Positions 17,001-26,195 of a stretch of DNA of 64,000 bases are shown here, one piece after another. The position numbers and the translations under genes are program-made. This stretch comes from Hyphomonadaceae bacterium (GTDB lineage: Bacteria; Pseudomonadota; Alphaproteobacteria; Caulobacterales; Aquidulcibacteraceae), in the NCBI GenBank assembly GCA_016791445.1, contig JAEUMP010000001.1:62001-126000 (forward strand). Reading direction: 5' to 3'. How positions within the stretch are numbered: the first letter of the stretch is position 1; the number at the start of each line of letters is the position of its first letter. The notes below the pieces were generated by a model. The model was not told where the DNA came from, did no database searches, and worked only from the letters and a program-made list of their open reading frames with translations.

Positions 17001-18307
17001 CGCGTCGGATTGGCTTCCAGCCAGCGCAACGCCGTCAGCACGTGCGCCCGCACGCCGAGCGGCAGCACCTTCTCGTTGACGTCGAACTGCGGCGAGTGAT
17101 TGGGCGGCGAGGTCGCGGGATCGACGCCGTCCGCGCTCGCGCCGAGGAAGTAGAAGACGCCGGGAATTTTCTGCTGGTAGGCGGAGAAGTCCTCCGAGAC
17201 GGTGGTGGGCCGCGAGAACGGATTGACGTTCGCCGCGCCCGCCGCCTCCTCGAGCCAGGGCTGCGCCGCGCGTGACAGCGCGGGATCGTTGTAGGTCAGC
17301 GCGCCGGCGACGCGGAACGTCAGCTCCGCCTTCGCGCCGTAGCTCGCCGCGAGATTGTTCACCGTCGTCTCCATGCGCGCCTTGATTCGCTCGCGCTGCG
17401 CGGCGTCGAACGTGCGCAGCGTGCCGGTCATGGTGAGATCTTCGGGGATGATGTTGTGGCGCACGCCGCCGTGGATGGTGGCCACGGTGAGCACGGTCGG
17501 CGTCGCCGTCACGTCGACGGTACGCGCAGCGACGGTGTTGAGTTCGGAGACGATCGCGCTCGACAGCGAGATGATGTCGATGCCCTGCGCGGGCCACGCG
17601 CCGTGCGTCTGTTTGCCGGTGAGCTTGATCTCGAAAGTGTCGGCGGCCGCCATGAAGCCTTCGGCGCGGTAGTAGATCGTGCCCGGCGCGCCGGGCCCCA
17701 CATGCAGGCCGAAGATCGCGCCCGGCGCGGGGTTCGCCAGCACGCCTTCCTCGATCATCATCGGCGCGCCGCCGCGCTCGCCTGCGGGCGGGCCTTCCTC
17801 GGCTGGCTGGAAGATGAAGACGATCGTGCCGGGGATCTGCGCCTTCATGCCCGCGAGCACTTCTGCGGCGCCCATCAGCATCGCCACGTGCGCGTCGTGT
17901 CCGCACGCGTGCGCGACCGGAGTCTCGGCGCCGTTGAAGCGGCCCTTGGCGCGCGAGGCGAACGGCAGCCCCGTCTGTTCGAGCACCGGCAGCGCGTCCA
18001 TGTCGGCGCGCAGCGCCACGACGGGCCCCGGCCGTCCGCCGCGCAGCACGCCGACGACTCCCGTATGCGCCACCCGCTCGCGCACTTCGAATCCGAGCCG
18101 TTTCAGATGCGCCGCCACCAGGCGTCCGGTGCGCACCTCGCTGTTGGCGAGTTCGGGGTTGGCGTGAATATCGCGTCGCCAGGCGACGACCTTCGGCGTG
18201 ACCGCCTCGATCCGCGCGGTGATGTCCGCAGCTGAAGCCGGGCTCGACTGCGCCGCCACGGGCGAGAGCGCCAGCGCGAGCGCGGCGAAAGGGGCGAGGA
18301 TTTTCAA
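16997..18307 (-). CDS. M20 family amidohydrolase (secreted)
   Basis: A 436-residue metal-dependent amidohydrolase of the M20D group (hippurate hydrolase, IAA-amino-acid hydrolase). Motifs: RRDIHANPEL, ALRADMDALPV, HACGHDAHVAML, QPAEEGP and the late SEDFSAYQQKIPGVFYFLG. An N-terminal signal peptide ending in SPVAAQ predicts a periplasmic location. There is no ATG near the signal peptide; TTG at 18305-18307 (on the minus strand) is used because GGGAG lies six bases upstream and the signal peptide then begins MKILAPFAA. The frame upstream to 18397 is not protein-like. Substrate not predictable. Confidence 0.9.
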   Translation of the reverse strand: MKILAPFAALALALSPVAAQSSPASAADITARIEAVTPKVVAWRRDIHANPELANSEVRTGRLVAAHLKRLGFEVRERVAHTGVVGVLRGGRPGPVVALRADMDALPVLEQTGLPFASRAKGRFNGAETPVAHACGHDAHVAMLMGAAEVLAGMKAQIPGTIVFIFQPAEEGPPAGERGGAPMMIEEGVLANPAPGAIFGLHVGPGAPGTIYYRAEGFMAAADTFEIKLTGKQTHGAWPAQGIDIISLSSAIVSELNTVAARTVDVTATPTVLTVATIHGGVRHNIIPEDLTMTGTLRTFDAAQRERIKARMETTVNNLAASYGAKAELTFRVAGALTYNDPALSRAAQPWLEEAAGAANVNPFSRPTTVSEDFSAYQQKIPGVFYFLGASADGVDPATSPPNHSPQFDVNEKVLPLGVRAHVLTALRWLEANPTR

Positions 18308-18313
18308 GGCGAT

Positions 18314-18318
18314 CTCCC
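18314..18318 (-). promoter_or_regulatory. Ribosome binding site for the TTG start of the M20 gene
   Basis: GGGAG on the minus strand, six bases before TTG at 18307. It decides the rare TTG start, because there is no ATG or GTG between it and the signal peptide. Confidence 0.6.
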
Positions 18319-18443
18319 GGGCTATGGGGAGACGATGACCTGCCGGGCGGCGGCGCGCAATCGGCGGGGCGAAGGGCGCCCAGCTCTGCCCGACCACCTA
18401 AGGCTCCCGCGGCGCATGCGCGGGCGCCGCAAGCCCAACGCCG

Positions 18444-18986
18444 CTACCCGTTGTTCACCACCAGCCTGAGCCCCGCCTTCGCGCGGGCGACGGGCGGGTG
18501 CATGGCGCCGAGCTTGAGGCGGGCGATTGTGCGGCCTTCCACGAGCGCTTCGCCGCCGAGCGGCTGGAAGAGGCCGAGGAGTCGGTCGGCGGCGACCGGC
18601 GGCACGCGCAGCGGGGTGATGAGGATTTCCGCGCCGAGATGGCGTCCGTCATTCGTCTCGGCGTTGACGCGCAGCACGCCCGGCAGGCCAGCGGCGTTGA
18701 CGGATTCCACGAAGGTCGAGATCAGCGCCTGGTCCGCTTTGGGGAAGAAGGCGAGAAAGTCCTTGCCGCGCGGATCGCCGCCGAAGAGCGCGATGAGTTC
18801 GGCGCCGAAGGTCCGCAGGACAAGCGCGCCGTCGCGACGGCGATCCATCACGAAGAGGCGCTCCACTACGCGGTCCGCGCCGCCGCCGGGCGCCGGACGC
18901 GCCGCCGGATCGACCGCGCCCGCAAGCGCGCGTCCGTACGCGAGCAGGGCGCGCGTGTCGGGGTGAAAGGTCTCTTCGCCGATCAT
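18444..18986 (-). CDS. PAS domain protein (PAS_5-like)
   Basis: A 180-residue soluble protein. The central segment RVVERLFVMDRRRDGALVLR to FGGDPRGKDFLAFF resembles the PAS_5 domain common in alphaproteobacteria, where it usually stands alone. The C-terminal third (GRTIARLKLGAMHPP) is also normal for such proteins. No output domain is attached, so it may act by binding a partner or ligand. Start: ATG at 18986, giving MIGEETFHPDTRALL; the frame continues upstream into a proline/arginine-rich sequence that looks like a shadow. Its role is unknown. Confidence 0.75.
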   Translation of the reverse strand: MIGEETFHPDTRALLAYGRALAGAVDPAARPAPGGGADRVVERLFVMDRRRDGALVLRTFGAELIALFGGDPRGKDFLAFFPKADQALISTFVESVNAAGLPGVLRVNAETNDGRHLGAEILITPLRVPPVAADRLLGLFQPLGGEALVEGRTIARLKLGAMHPPVARAKAGLRLVVNNG

Positions 18987-19131
18987 TGCACGCAAGGGTG
19001 AGCAAGCCGCGCGCCGCGCGGTTTCGCCTCTGCGGCGGCGCGGTTCCCGCGTCGCGCTTGGATCGGATGGACGGTCCGCCGCGTGGGGGAACCCGCGCGC
19101 GGCGTCCGTTCCAGCGCGAGACAGCGTTCCG

Positions 19132-19644
19132 TCAGGCCGGGACGAAGCGCAGCGCCACGCCGTTGTTGCAGTAGCGCAGGCCAGTGGGGCGGGGCCCGTC
19201 CTCGAAGACATGGCCCTGATGCCCGAGGCAGCGCGCGCAGTGATACTCGGTGCGCGGATAGCCGATGACGAAGTCGCGCTTCGTGCCGATGTGCGGCTTC
19301 ATCACGTCCCAGAAGCTCGGCCAGCCGGTGCCGCTGTCGTATTTCCAGTCGGCGCGGAACAGCGCGAGGTCGCAGCCGGCGCAGTGGAAGACGCCTGGGC
19401 GCTTCTCGTGTTCGAGGGGGCTCGTGCCGGCGCGCTCGGTGCCTTCGCGGCGCAGGACGTTGTAGGCGGCGGGCGACAGGCGCGCGCGCCATTGGGCGTC
19501 GGTGAGGCGGCGGAAGGGGCTGTCGGCGAACGCCGCCGTGCGGGCGTCGGAGGCGGCCTTGGGCTCCGCGCCCACGGGGGGCGAGCAGCCGGCGACGAAG
19601 GCGCCGGCGGTGAGCATGAAGAAGGCGCGTCGGGAAGCGGTCAT
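19132..19644 (-). CDS. msrB: Peptide-methionine (R)-S-oxide reductase, Tat/lipoprotein type
   Basis: A 170-residue MsrB that reduces methionine-R-sulfoxide in proteins. The N-terminus (MTASRRAFFMLTAGAFVAGC) has a twin arginine followed by a lipobox, so the enzyme should be a Tat-exported periplasmic lipoprotein. Zinc cysteines are CAGC and CARC; the catalytic cysteine is in LRYCNNGVALRF, and the conserved SGTGWPSFW segment is present. Start chosen at the ATG before the twin arginine, preceded by GGAGG, rather than the longer frame to 19704. It repairs envelope proteins damaged by oxidants; electrons probably come from a membrane donor not in this window. Confidence 0.93.
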   Translation of the reverse strand: MTASRRAFFMLTAGAFVAGCSPPVGAEPKAASDARTAAFADSPFRRLTDAQWRARLSPAAYNVLRREGTERAGTSPLEHEKRPGVFHCAGCDLALFRADWKYDSGTGWPSFWDVMKPHIGTKRDFVIGYPRTEYHCARCLGHQGHVFEDGPRPTGLRYCNNGVALRFVPA

Positions 19645-19657
19645 GCCTCCCTTTACG

Positions 19658-20032
19658 CTATCTGCCGGCGGTCGGTTTCGGATCTTCCAGCATGCCGGCG
19701 ACATTGCCGAGGAAGCGGTCGATGACCGCCGCCGACCGCGGTTCGCCGAGTTCGGCTTCCGCGATGGTGGTGTCGAGGCGCTGGAGCTCGAGGGCGGCGC
19801 CCGTGTGGCCCAGCGTGCGCGCCTGCAGCATCGTCGCCTGGAGGCGCATCTTGAACCGGCGGCGGGACTTCGCGTCGCGCAGGTCCATGGCCGCCGAGCG
19901 CAGCTGCCGCGTCAGCGCGGCGAGCGAATACTCGCGGTCCTCCGGCGCATGCTTGCGCCGTTCGCTCAGCCGGAAGCGTTTCACTCCGGAACGCCGATCG
20001 AGCCCGATATAGTCGTCGCTCTCAATCCACAT
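19658..20032 (-). CDS. Hypothetical protein, helical and basic
   Basis: A 124-residue soluble protein starting MWIESDDYIGLDRRSG, followed by a long helical and strongly charged region (LAALTRQLRSAAMDLRDAKSRRRFKMRL) and a hydrophilic end. No family recognised. Several starts are possible: ATG at 20032 has GGAG nine bases upstream and is preferred; ATG 20038 and GTG 20047 lie close by. It is 13 bases upstream of msrB on the same strand, so the two may form one transcript. Confidence 0.6.
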   Translation of the reverse strand: MWIESDDYIGLDRRSGVKRFRLSERRKHAPEDREYSLAALTRQLRSAAMDLRDAKSRRRFKMRLQATMLQARTLGHTGAALELQRLDTTIAEAELGEPRSAAVIDRFLGNVAGMLEDPKPTAGR

Positions 20033-20145
20033 GACCATCTGCTCCACAAATGGACGGACCGGGGCCGCGCCATTTCCCGAAGCGGGCGGTGCAAGACACG
20101 CGCCCGGTTACGGCGTGGAGAGAATGCGCGTTAACGCTGAAGCGG

Positions 20146-21696
20146 TTAAACGATCTTCGACTGCTTGCCGCCCCAGTACGCATCCCGCAGCAGGCGCTTG
20201 TAGAGTTTGCCCGTCGGGTGGCGCGGCAGCTCGACGTGGAAGTCGATCGAGCGCGGACACTTGATGTGGCTGAGATGCTGGCGGCAGAATTCGAGCAGCT
20301 CCGCCTCGACCTCCGGCCCCGCGCTTGCGGGATCCAGCAGCTGGATCGCGGCCTTCACCTCTTCGCCGAAGTCCTCGTTCGGAATGCCGAACACGGCGGC
20401 GTCCGCGACCTTCGGATGCGTGACGAGGAGGTTCTCCACCTCCTGCGGATAGATGTTCACGCCGCCGGAGATGATCATGAACGCCTTGCGGTCGGTCAGG
20501 AAGAGATAGCCGCCCTCATTGACGTAGCCGACATCGCCGAGCGTTGACCAGCCGTGCTTGTTCTTGGATTCCGCCGTCTTCTCGGGGGAGTTGTGGTACT
20601 GGAACTCCGGGCCGTTGGCGAAGAAGACCGCGCCTTCCACGCCGGGCGGGACTTCATCGCCGTTCTCGTCGCAGATCTTCAACTCGCCGAGGATCGCCTT
20701 GCCGACGGAGCCCTTGTTGGCGAGCCATTCCTGCGGACCGATGGAGCAGAATCCGTTGCCCTCGGTGCCGGCGTAGTATTCGTGGATGACCGGCCCCCAC
20801 CAGTCCATCATCGCTTCCTTCACCGCGACGGGACACGGGGCTGCGGCGTGGATCGCCATCTGCATGGACGAAACATCGTACTTCGCGCGCACCTCCGGCG
20901 GCAGCTTGAGCATGCGCACGAACATGGTCGGCACGAGTTGGCTCGCGTTGATCTGATATTTCTCGACGACCGCGAGATAGGTCTCGGGATCGAACTTCTC
21001 CATGATGAACGTCGTCGCGCCGAAGCGCTGCAGCGACATCGTCCAGCGCAGGGGCGCTGCATGGTAAAGCGGCGCGGGCGTGAGATAGCGGCTGTGCGCG
21101 CCGAGGCCGTAGAGCGCCTGCGTCAGCATCATCAGCGGATTGGGCGCATCGATCTCGAGACCGGAGAGCGCCACGCGCACGCCTTTCGGACGACCTGTCG
21201 TGCCCGACGAATAAAGCATGTCGGCGCCGGCGGTTTCGTCGGCGATCGGCGCGTTCGGATACGTCGCGCGCGTGTCGACATAAGAGGGCAGGCCCGCAAT
21301 GTCGCCGCCGACGGAGAAGCCCCTGACGCCGGCCGCCTTCGCGGTGGGTTCGGCGAGCGCTTCAAGGCCTGCGGTTGCAAGCCCCGGTGAAATGAACAGC
21401 GCCTTCGCGCCGCTGTCTTCCAGGATGTAGGCGATCTCGCCGCCGGTGAGCTTGGTGGAGATGCACACGTAATAGAGCCCCGAGCGTTGCGCCCCCCAGG
21501 TCAGCTCGAAGTATTCCGGCAGGTTCTCCATCAGGATGGCGATGACGTCGCCGGTCTGCAGACCCAGTCCCCGGAACATCTGGGCGGTCCGGTTGGCGCG
21601 GTCCTCCAGTTCCCCGAAGGTCACGGTCCGCCCCGATCCGGTCATGACGATCACCGGCTTGTCGGGGTGGGTCGCGGCGTGGGCGCGGGGGTGCAT
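20146..21696 (-). CDS. Acyl-CoA synthetase (AMP-binding, FadD-like)
   Basis: A 516-residue member of the ANL superfamily that activates a carboxylic acid with ATP and CoA. The P-loop-like YSSGTTGRPKG, the adenylate-binding YAGTEGNGF, the STLGDVGYVNEGGYLFLTDR hinge and the catalytic lysine in PTGKLYKR near the C-terminus are all in place. Chain-length specificity is not predictable; the closest general class is medium/long-chain or aryl acyl-CoA synthetases. Upstream lie a 17-base perfect palindrome (21748-21764) and an 11-base tandem repeat, probable operator sites of a TetR- or similar regulator. The rest of the 395-base gap to exbB shows no gene. Confidence 0.93.
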   Translation of the reverse strand: MHPRAHAATHPDKPVIVMTGSGRTVTFGELEDRANRTAQMFRGLGLQTGDVIAILMENLPEYFELTWGAQRSGLYYVCISTKLTGGEIAYILEDSGAKALFISPGLATAGLEALAEPTAKAAGVRGFSVGGDIAGLPSYVDTRATYPNAPIADETAGADMLYSSGTTGRPKGVRVALSGLEIDAPNPLMMLTQALYGLGAHSRYLTPAPLYHAAPLRWTMSLQRFGATTFIMEKFDPETYLAVVEKYQINASQLVPTMFVRMLKLPPEVRAKYDVSSMQMAIHAAAPCPVAVKEAMMDWWGPVIHEYYAGTEGNGFCSIGPQEWLANKGSVGKAILGELKICDENGDEVPPGVEGAVFFANGPEFQYHNSPEKTAESKNKHGWSTLGDVGYVNEGGYLFLTDRKAFMIISGGVNIYPQEVENLLVTHPKVADAAVFGIPNEDFGEEVKAAIQLLDPASAGPEVEAELLEFCRQHLSHIKCPRSIDFHVELPRHPTGKLYKRLLRDAYWGGKQSKIV

Positions 21697-21747
21697 GGCG
21701 GTTCTCCCTCAGAGGTCGTTCAGGACGCTTTTCGGGAGTTTGTTTCC

Positions 21748-21764
21748 CGTGACGGTCCGTCACG
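21748..21764. promoter_or_regulatory. Perfect 17-base palindrome, probable operator
   Basis: CGTGACGGTCCGTCACG, with 8-base arms and one central base, 52 bases upstream of the acyl-CoA synthetase start. Size and symmetry fit a dimeric repressor site such as those of TetR/FadR-like regulators of fatty-acid genes; the regulator is not in the window. Confidence 0.5.
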
Positions 21765-21779
21765 CAAGCGTCACGCAAG
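21758..21779. repeat. Two tandem copies of an 11-base repeat
   Basis: CGTCACGCAAG occurs twice head to tail at 21758-21768 and 21769-21779; the first copy overlaps the right arm of the palindrome. An 11-base period puts both copies on the same helix face, as for paired protein binding. Confidence 0.6.
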
Positions 21780-21854
21780 GTTATTGCGTGGGTCACACCG
21801 CAGTAGAAATGTTCACGGTAAGGTCAAAGTGGCCGTTCGACTGTCGAAGCGCCA

Positions 21855-21883
21855 TTGACAACGGAGGGTTTTCCGAAAATTTA
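21855..21883 (+). promoter_or_regulatory. Candidate promoter for the exbB operon
   Basis: TTGACA at 21855-21860, a 17-base spacer and AATTTA at 21878-21883. The -35 is consensus, the -10 poor. It would give a leader of about 200 bases before exbB. Confidence 0.3.
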
Positions 21884-22091
21884 GGCGCTCGACGTGTGTG
21901 CAGAACGAAGACCGCGAAGAAGCGGCGGGTTCGGCGTGCGGTGGGAGGAGCTTCAGCGCCTTGGGGAGGCCCTGGGCGCGTCCCTTTCCCGGAACACATG
22001 AACGGAACACAAGGCGGACCGAGTTTCGCCGGAAACAGGAAGCATACGGGCTTATCGGTCCGGTTGGTTAGTCGGCTTAAAAGGGCAGATC

Positions 22092-22958
22092 ATGAACGCG
22101 TTGACCTACTCTCTCCTCTCGCTCTACGCGCAGGCGACCACGCCGGCGACGCCGGGGGCGACGCCCACAGATCCGGCCGCGCCGCCGCCGCCGGCCTCGC
22201 CGAGCGCCGAGGAACTCGCGGCCGCCCAGGCTGCGGCCACGGAAAGCGCCAAGACCGCCGCCGGCCAGGGCGAGCACAGCCTCAACCTCCTCTCGCTCTT
22301 CGAGAAGTTGGAAATGGTGGAAAAAGTGGTCATGGTGATCCTGCTGATCGCCACGATCTACACGCTGGCGCTCGTGATCGAAAAGTTCGTGGTCATGCGC
22401 GGCACCAACGCCAAGATCAAGGAATTCACCGCCGCGTTCCGCAAGGCGAACTCGGTGGAAGAAGCTGAAGCCATCGTCCGCAAGCTGCCGGCCTCCGGCA
22501 TCAAGTCGATGTTCGACGCCGGCATGAACGAAGTCCGCAAGACGCAGGACCTCGGCCTCTACACGATGCGCGACGCCCGCGACCACACCATGCAGCGCGT
22601 GGCCTCCGCCATGACGATCAAGCAAAACGAGAACCTGGAAGACATCGGCTCCTCGATGACCTTCCTCGCCTCGATCGGCTCCAACGCTCCGTTCATCGGC
22701 CTGTTCGGCACCGTCTGGGGGATCATGAACTCCTTCGTCGGCATCGTCGCCACGCAGTCCACCTCGCTGGTCGCGGTCGCCCCCGGCATCGCCGGCGCGC
22801 TGCTCGCCACGGCGGCGGGTCTCGTCGCGGCTATCCCGGCGGTGCTCACCTACAACTTCGCGGCCAAGCAGATCTCCAAGATCGGCGGCAAGTACGAGGA
22901 CTTCCTCGCCGAGTTCGTCGCCCTCGTGTCGCGTGACATGGACCGCCGCGGCGCCTAA
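22092..22958 (+). CDS. exbB: MotA/TolQ/ExbB proton channel family protein
   Basis: A 288-residue ExbB homologue, the stator subunit that with ExbD uses proton flow to drive TonB. After an Ala/Pro-rich N-terminal stretch (about residues 15-45) the protein has TM1 near 72-98 ([16 protein letters not shown]), a cytoplasmic domain, and TM2/TM3 with [18 protein letters not shown] and [24 protein letters not shown], the channel signature. The following exbD genes are spaced by 35 and 18 bases, so exbB, two exbD genes and tonB form one operon. Confidence 0.95.
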   Translation: MNALTYSLLSLYAQATTPATPGATPTDPAAPPPPASPSAEELAAAQAAATESAKTAAGQGEHSLNLLSLFEKLEMVEKVVMVILLIATIYTLALVIEKFVVMRGTNAKIKEFTAAFRKANSVEEAEAIVRKLPASGIKSMFDAGMNEVRKTQDLGLYTMRDARDHTMQRVASAMTIKQNENLEDIGSSMTFLASIGSNAPFIGLFGTVWGIMNSFVGIVATQSTSLVAVAPGIAGALLATAAGLVAAIPAVLTYNFAAKQISKIGGKYEDFLAEFVALVSRDMDRRGA

Positions 22959-22993
22959 GCGGGTCTGCGGACGGTACTCGAGGAGCATCGCCC

Positions 22994-23503
22994 ATGGGCG
23001 CAAAACTGGACTCAGGCGTCGGCAAGAAGCGCGGACGCCCGGATGTGAACGCCGATCCGAACGTGATCCCGTTCATCGACGTCATGCTCGTGCTGCTGAT
23101 CATCTTCATGGTGACAGCGCCGATCGCGGCGGTCGACATCAAGACCGACATGCCGGACTCCAAGCTCTTGGCGTCCAAGCGGCCCAATAAGCCTGTGTGG
23201 GTCACGGTCGTCGACGGGACGGACTGCTTGCAGAAGGTGAAGGGGGAATCGCCGTCGGCCTGCCCCGCCGTCTTCGTGCAGGAGGACGAGGTCACCTTCG
23301 ACGAGATCGGGTTCAAGACCCGTGAAGCGATCAAGGCGACTGACCGGTCGAAGGCCAACGACGAGGACTGGATCGAAGACCAGCGCGTCTATGTCCGCGC
23401 CTCGGGCTCCACGCAGTACAAGAACGTCACCCGCGTGATGAACCGTCTGCAGGACTCGCGTCTCACCAAGATCGGCCTCGTCGCCGACGACAAGCGCAAG
23501 TAA
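22994..23503 (+). CDS. exbD: ExbD/TolR biopolymer transporter (first copy, with insertion)
   Basis: A 169-residue ExbD with the single N-terminal helix carrying the proton-binding aspartate (NVIPFIDVMLVLLIIFMV). The periplasmic domain contains extra sequence compared with the second copy, including two cysteines (GTDCLQK and SACPAVF, about residues 77 and 89) that could form a disulfide. The C-terminal IGLVADDKRK is usual for ExbD. Works with ExbB. Two ExbD paralogues in one TonB operon are common in Caulobacterales- and Xanthomonas-type operons. Confidence 0.93.
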   Translation: MGAKLDSGVGKKRGRPDVNADPNVIPFIDVMLVLLIIFMVTAPIAAVDIKTDMPDSKLLASKRPNKPVWVTVVDGTDCLQKVKGESPSACPAVFVQEDEVTFDEIGFKTREAIKATDRSKANDEDWIEDQRVYVRASGSTQYKNVTRVMNRLQDSRLTKIGLVADDKRK

Positions 23504-23521
23504 GCGGGAGGACCGACACCC

Positions 23522-23995
23522 ATGGCCGGGAAACTCGCAAGTACAGGCAGCGGCAAGACGCCTGCCATCAACTCCGAACCGAACGTCATTCCGTTCATCG
23601 ACATCATGCTCGTGCTGCTGATCATCTTCATGGTCGCAGCGCCGTTGCCGACCGTGGACATCAAGGTTGACCTGCCGCCTCCGGGCCGCCCGGTTTACAC
23701 CGAGCCCACGGACAAGCCGACGACGGTGGGCATGGTCGATCTTGGCGGCAACGTCAGCTACTTCATCGAAGGCGTGCCGACGCCAAGGGACCGCTTCCAG
23801 GACGAACTCCTGCGCGTCGCCCGTGAGCGCAACCCGTCCTACTCGGGCGACCTCGCGCAGCTCTTCTCTGAAGCCAAGGTCTTCGTCGATGCCGATCAGG
23901 AGACTTCTTACAACAACGTGATCGAGCTCATTAACGAGATTGACCAGGCGGGCTTCAAGAAGGTCAGTCTGCTCGTCAAAGAAGCCGCGATCTGA
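23522..23995 (+). CDS. exbD: ExbD/TolR biopolymer transporter (second copy)
   Basis: A 157-residue ExbD paralogue with NVIPFIDIMLVLLIIFMVAAP as its single transmembrane helix (only the aspartate-bearing helix is shared closely with the first copy). The periplasmic part starts with PTVDIKVDLPPPGRP and ends in the usual VSLLVKEA. It lacks the two-cysteine insertion of the first copy, so the two subunits probably are not interchangeable. Follows the first exbD by 18 bases and precedes tonB by 13. Confidence 0.93.
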   Translation: MAGKLASTGSGKTPAINSEPNVIPFIDIMLVLLIIFMVAAPLPTVDIKVDLPPPGRPVYTEPTDKPTTVGMVDLGGNVSYFIEGVPTPRDRFQDELLRVARERNPSYSGDLAQLFSEAKVFVDADQETSYNNVIELINEIDQAGFKKVSLLVKEAAI

Positions 23996-24008
23996 GGACC
24001 GACGAACG

Positions 24009-24617
<609 letters not shown>

Positions 24618-24642
24618 CGATCGCCTGATCGCCAGAACCAAG

Positions 24643-24678
24643 CGCCGCAGAGTTCACGCTCTGCGGCGTTCTTCTTTT
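24643..24678 (+). terminator. Intrinsic terminator after tonB
   Basis: Perfect 10-base stem CGCCGCAGAG / CTCTGCGGCG, a 6-base loop and TTCTTCTTTT. It closes the exbB-exbD-exbD-tonB operon 26 bases after the tonB stop. Confidence 0.9.
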
Positions 24679-24804
24679 CGGCGCTTGCGGCCTACTGCAA
24701 CTTCTCCCCGCGTCCGCCGCGGTTTCGGCCAAATCCGACGCGACACAACCTCGTGAGCGCTGTAAAGGGCGTCGGTCGCAGTTCAACCACGCGGAGGAAA
24801 TCCC

Positions 24805-25182
24805 ATGAAGTACGCCATCGCCGCCATTGCGGTGGTTGCAGCCATCGCCGGCGGCGCCATTGCGCAAACAACGGAAGCTCCGGCGCCCCCGCCGCCGTCC
24901 GCGTGCGCGGCCTACCCGACGGCGCCGGCGATCCCGGACTCCGCCACCTTCAAGCGGGGTCGCAATGTCGACCAGAAGGCGGTCAACGCGCAGACCGAGA
25001 AGGTCAACGCCTATCTCAATGACTTCCAGACCAAGCATGGCTGCCGCATTTCGGAAGTGCGCGCGCTCGAAGCCCAGCTCAACGCCCGCGTCGCCGAAGC
25101 GAAAGCCGGTCAGGACGGCGCGCTGCAGTATCGCGAACAATGGCAGGCGACGGTCGACAGCCTCGCGCCCGCGAAGAAGTAA
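24805..25182 (+). CDS. Small periplasmic hypothetical protein
   Basis: A 125-residue protein with a signal peptide (MKYAIAAIAVVAAIAGGAIA) and a Pro/Ala start of the mature part, followed by a helical region with two cysteines (SACAAYP, KHGCRIS) and a long charged helix (ARVAEAKAGQDGALQYREQW). It lies between two intrinsic terminators, so it is its own transcription unit. No family recognised; the helical, secreted nature suggests an envelope role. Confidence 0.75.
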   Translation: MKYAIAAIAVVAAIAGGAIAQTTEAPAPPPPSACAAYPTAPAIPDSATFKRGRNVDQKAVNAQTEKVNAYLNDFQTKHGCRISEVRALEAQLNARVAEAKAGQDGALQYREQWQATVDSLAPAKK

Positions 25183-25208
25183 CATTCCGCATCCCTGCGG
25201 TTTGGGAA

Positions 25209-25237
25209 GGGCGGCGCCGGTCGGCGTCGCCCTTTTT
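25209..25237 (+). terminator. Intrinsic terminator
   Basis: Ten-base stem GGGCGGCGCC / GGCGTCGCCC (one G-U pair), loop GGTC, then five T. It follows the small periplasmic protein gene by 26 bases. Confidence 0.88.
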
Positions 25238-25300
25238 CGTTTGCAGTTGACCGACGCAGCGTCACCGCGCTCCAGTGCCGTCAAACCGGAGGAGCCGATC

Positions 25301-26191
25301 ATGGGCACGCGCATCGACTTTGAAACCTGCTATCTCGACATCGCCGACGGCGTCGCCGTGCTCACGCTCAACCGCCCCGACCGCATGAACGCCTTCACCG
25401 GGCAGATGATGCTCGACATGATCGCGGCCTTCGACAAGACCGACGCCGACGACGCGGTGAAGGCCGTCATCGTCACCGGCGCCGGGCGCGCCTTCTGCGC
25501 GGGCGCCGATCTCGGCGCGGGCGCCAAGACTTTCGATTATGAAGCGCGAGACGACCGCCCCGAGCGCGGCAAGAAGGAAGATCTCGAATATCTGCGCGAC
25601 GGCGGCGGGCGTCTGACATTGCGCATCTTTGAATCGCTGAAGCCCGTCATCGCCGCGGTGAACGGCGCGGCGGTCGGCGTCGGCGTCACCATGCAGCTGC
25701 CGATGGATATCCGTATCGCATCGAACGATGCGAAGTTCGGCTTCGTCTTCGCGCGGCGCGGTATCGTGCCGGAGGCGTGCTCGTCATGGTTCCTGCCGCG
25801 TCTCGTGGGGCCGTCCACGGCGCTGGAATGGTGCTATTCAGGCCGCGTCTTTCCGGCGTCCGAAGCGAAGGAGCGCGGCCTCGTGAGGTCGTTGCACGCG
25901 CCGGAAGACCTCATGCCCGCCGCCCACGCCATCGCGCGCGAGATCGTCGACAATACCGCGCCCGTATCCGTCACGCTGACTCGGCACATGCTGTGGCGCA
26001 TGCTCGGCGCTGATCATCCGATGGAAGCGCACAAGATCGACAGCCGCGCCATCTTCGCGCGCGGCAAGCAGGCGGATGCGAAGGAGGGCGTGATGTCCTT
26101 CCTCGAGAAGCGCACGCCCAGCTATCCGGACACGGTGTCGAAGGACTTGCCGGACTTCTACCCGTGGTGGACCGAACGCAAGTTCGAATAG
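25301..26191 (+). CDS. Enoyl-CoA hydratase/isomerase (crotonase) family
   Basis: A 296-residue crotonase-fold enzyme. The CoA/oxyanion segments GAGRAFCAGADL and VIAAVNGAAVGVGVTMQLPMDIRIAS are intact, followed by the usual GIVPEACSSWFLPRLVG. The glutamate of the latter (VPEACSS) corresponds to one catalytic position. The C-terminal region (LRSLHAPEDLMPAA, WWTERKFE) is slightly longer than in standard FadB-type enzymes, so the precise substrate is open; a role in fatty or aromatic acid breakdown is inference. GGAGGAG precedes the ATG. It converges on the MFS gene with 4 bases between them. Confidence 0.92.
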   Translation: MGTRIDFETCYLDIADGVAVLTLNRPDRMNAFTGQMMLDMIAAFDKTDADDAVKAVIVTGAGRAFCAGADLGAGAKTFDYEARDDRPERGKKEDLEYLRDGGGRLTLRIFESLKPVIAAVNGAAVGVGVTMQLPMDIRIASNDAKFGFVFARRGIVPEACSSWFLPRLVGPSTALEWCYSGRVFPASEAKERGLVRSLHAPEDLMPAAHAIAREIVDNTAPVSVTLTRHMLWRMLGADHPMEAHKIDSRAIFARGKQADAKEGVMSFLEKRTPSYPDTVSKDLPDFYPWWTERKFE

Positions 26192-26195
26192 GGCG

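Larger units (their letters stand above)
21697..22091. other. 395-base intergenic region between acyl-CoA synthetase and exbB
   Basis: No coding frame here is convincing. It holds the palindrome and tandem repeat next to the synthetase gene, a candidate -35/-10 pair at 21855-21883 pointing to exbB, and a relatively AT-rich middle. The exbB leader would be about 200 bases if that promoter is real. Confidence 0.6.
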
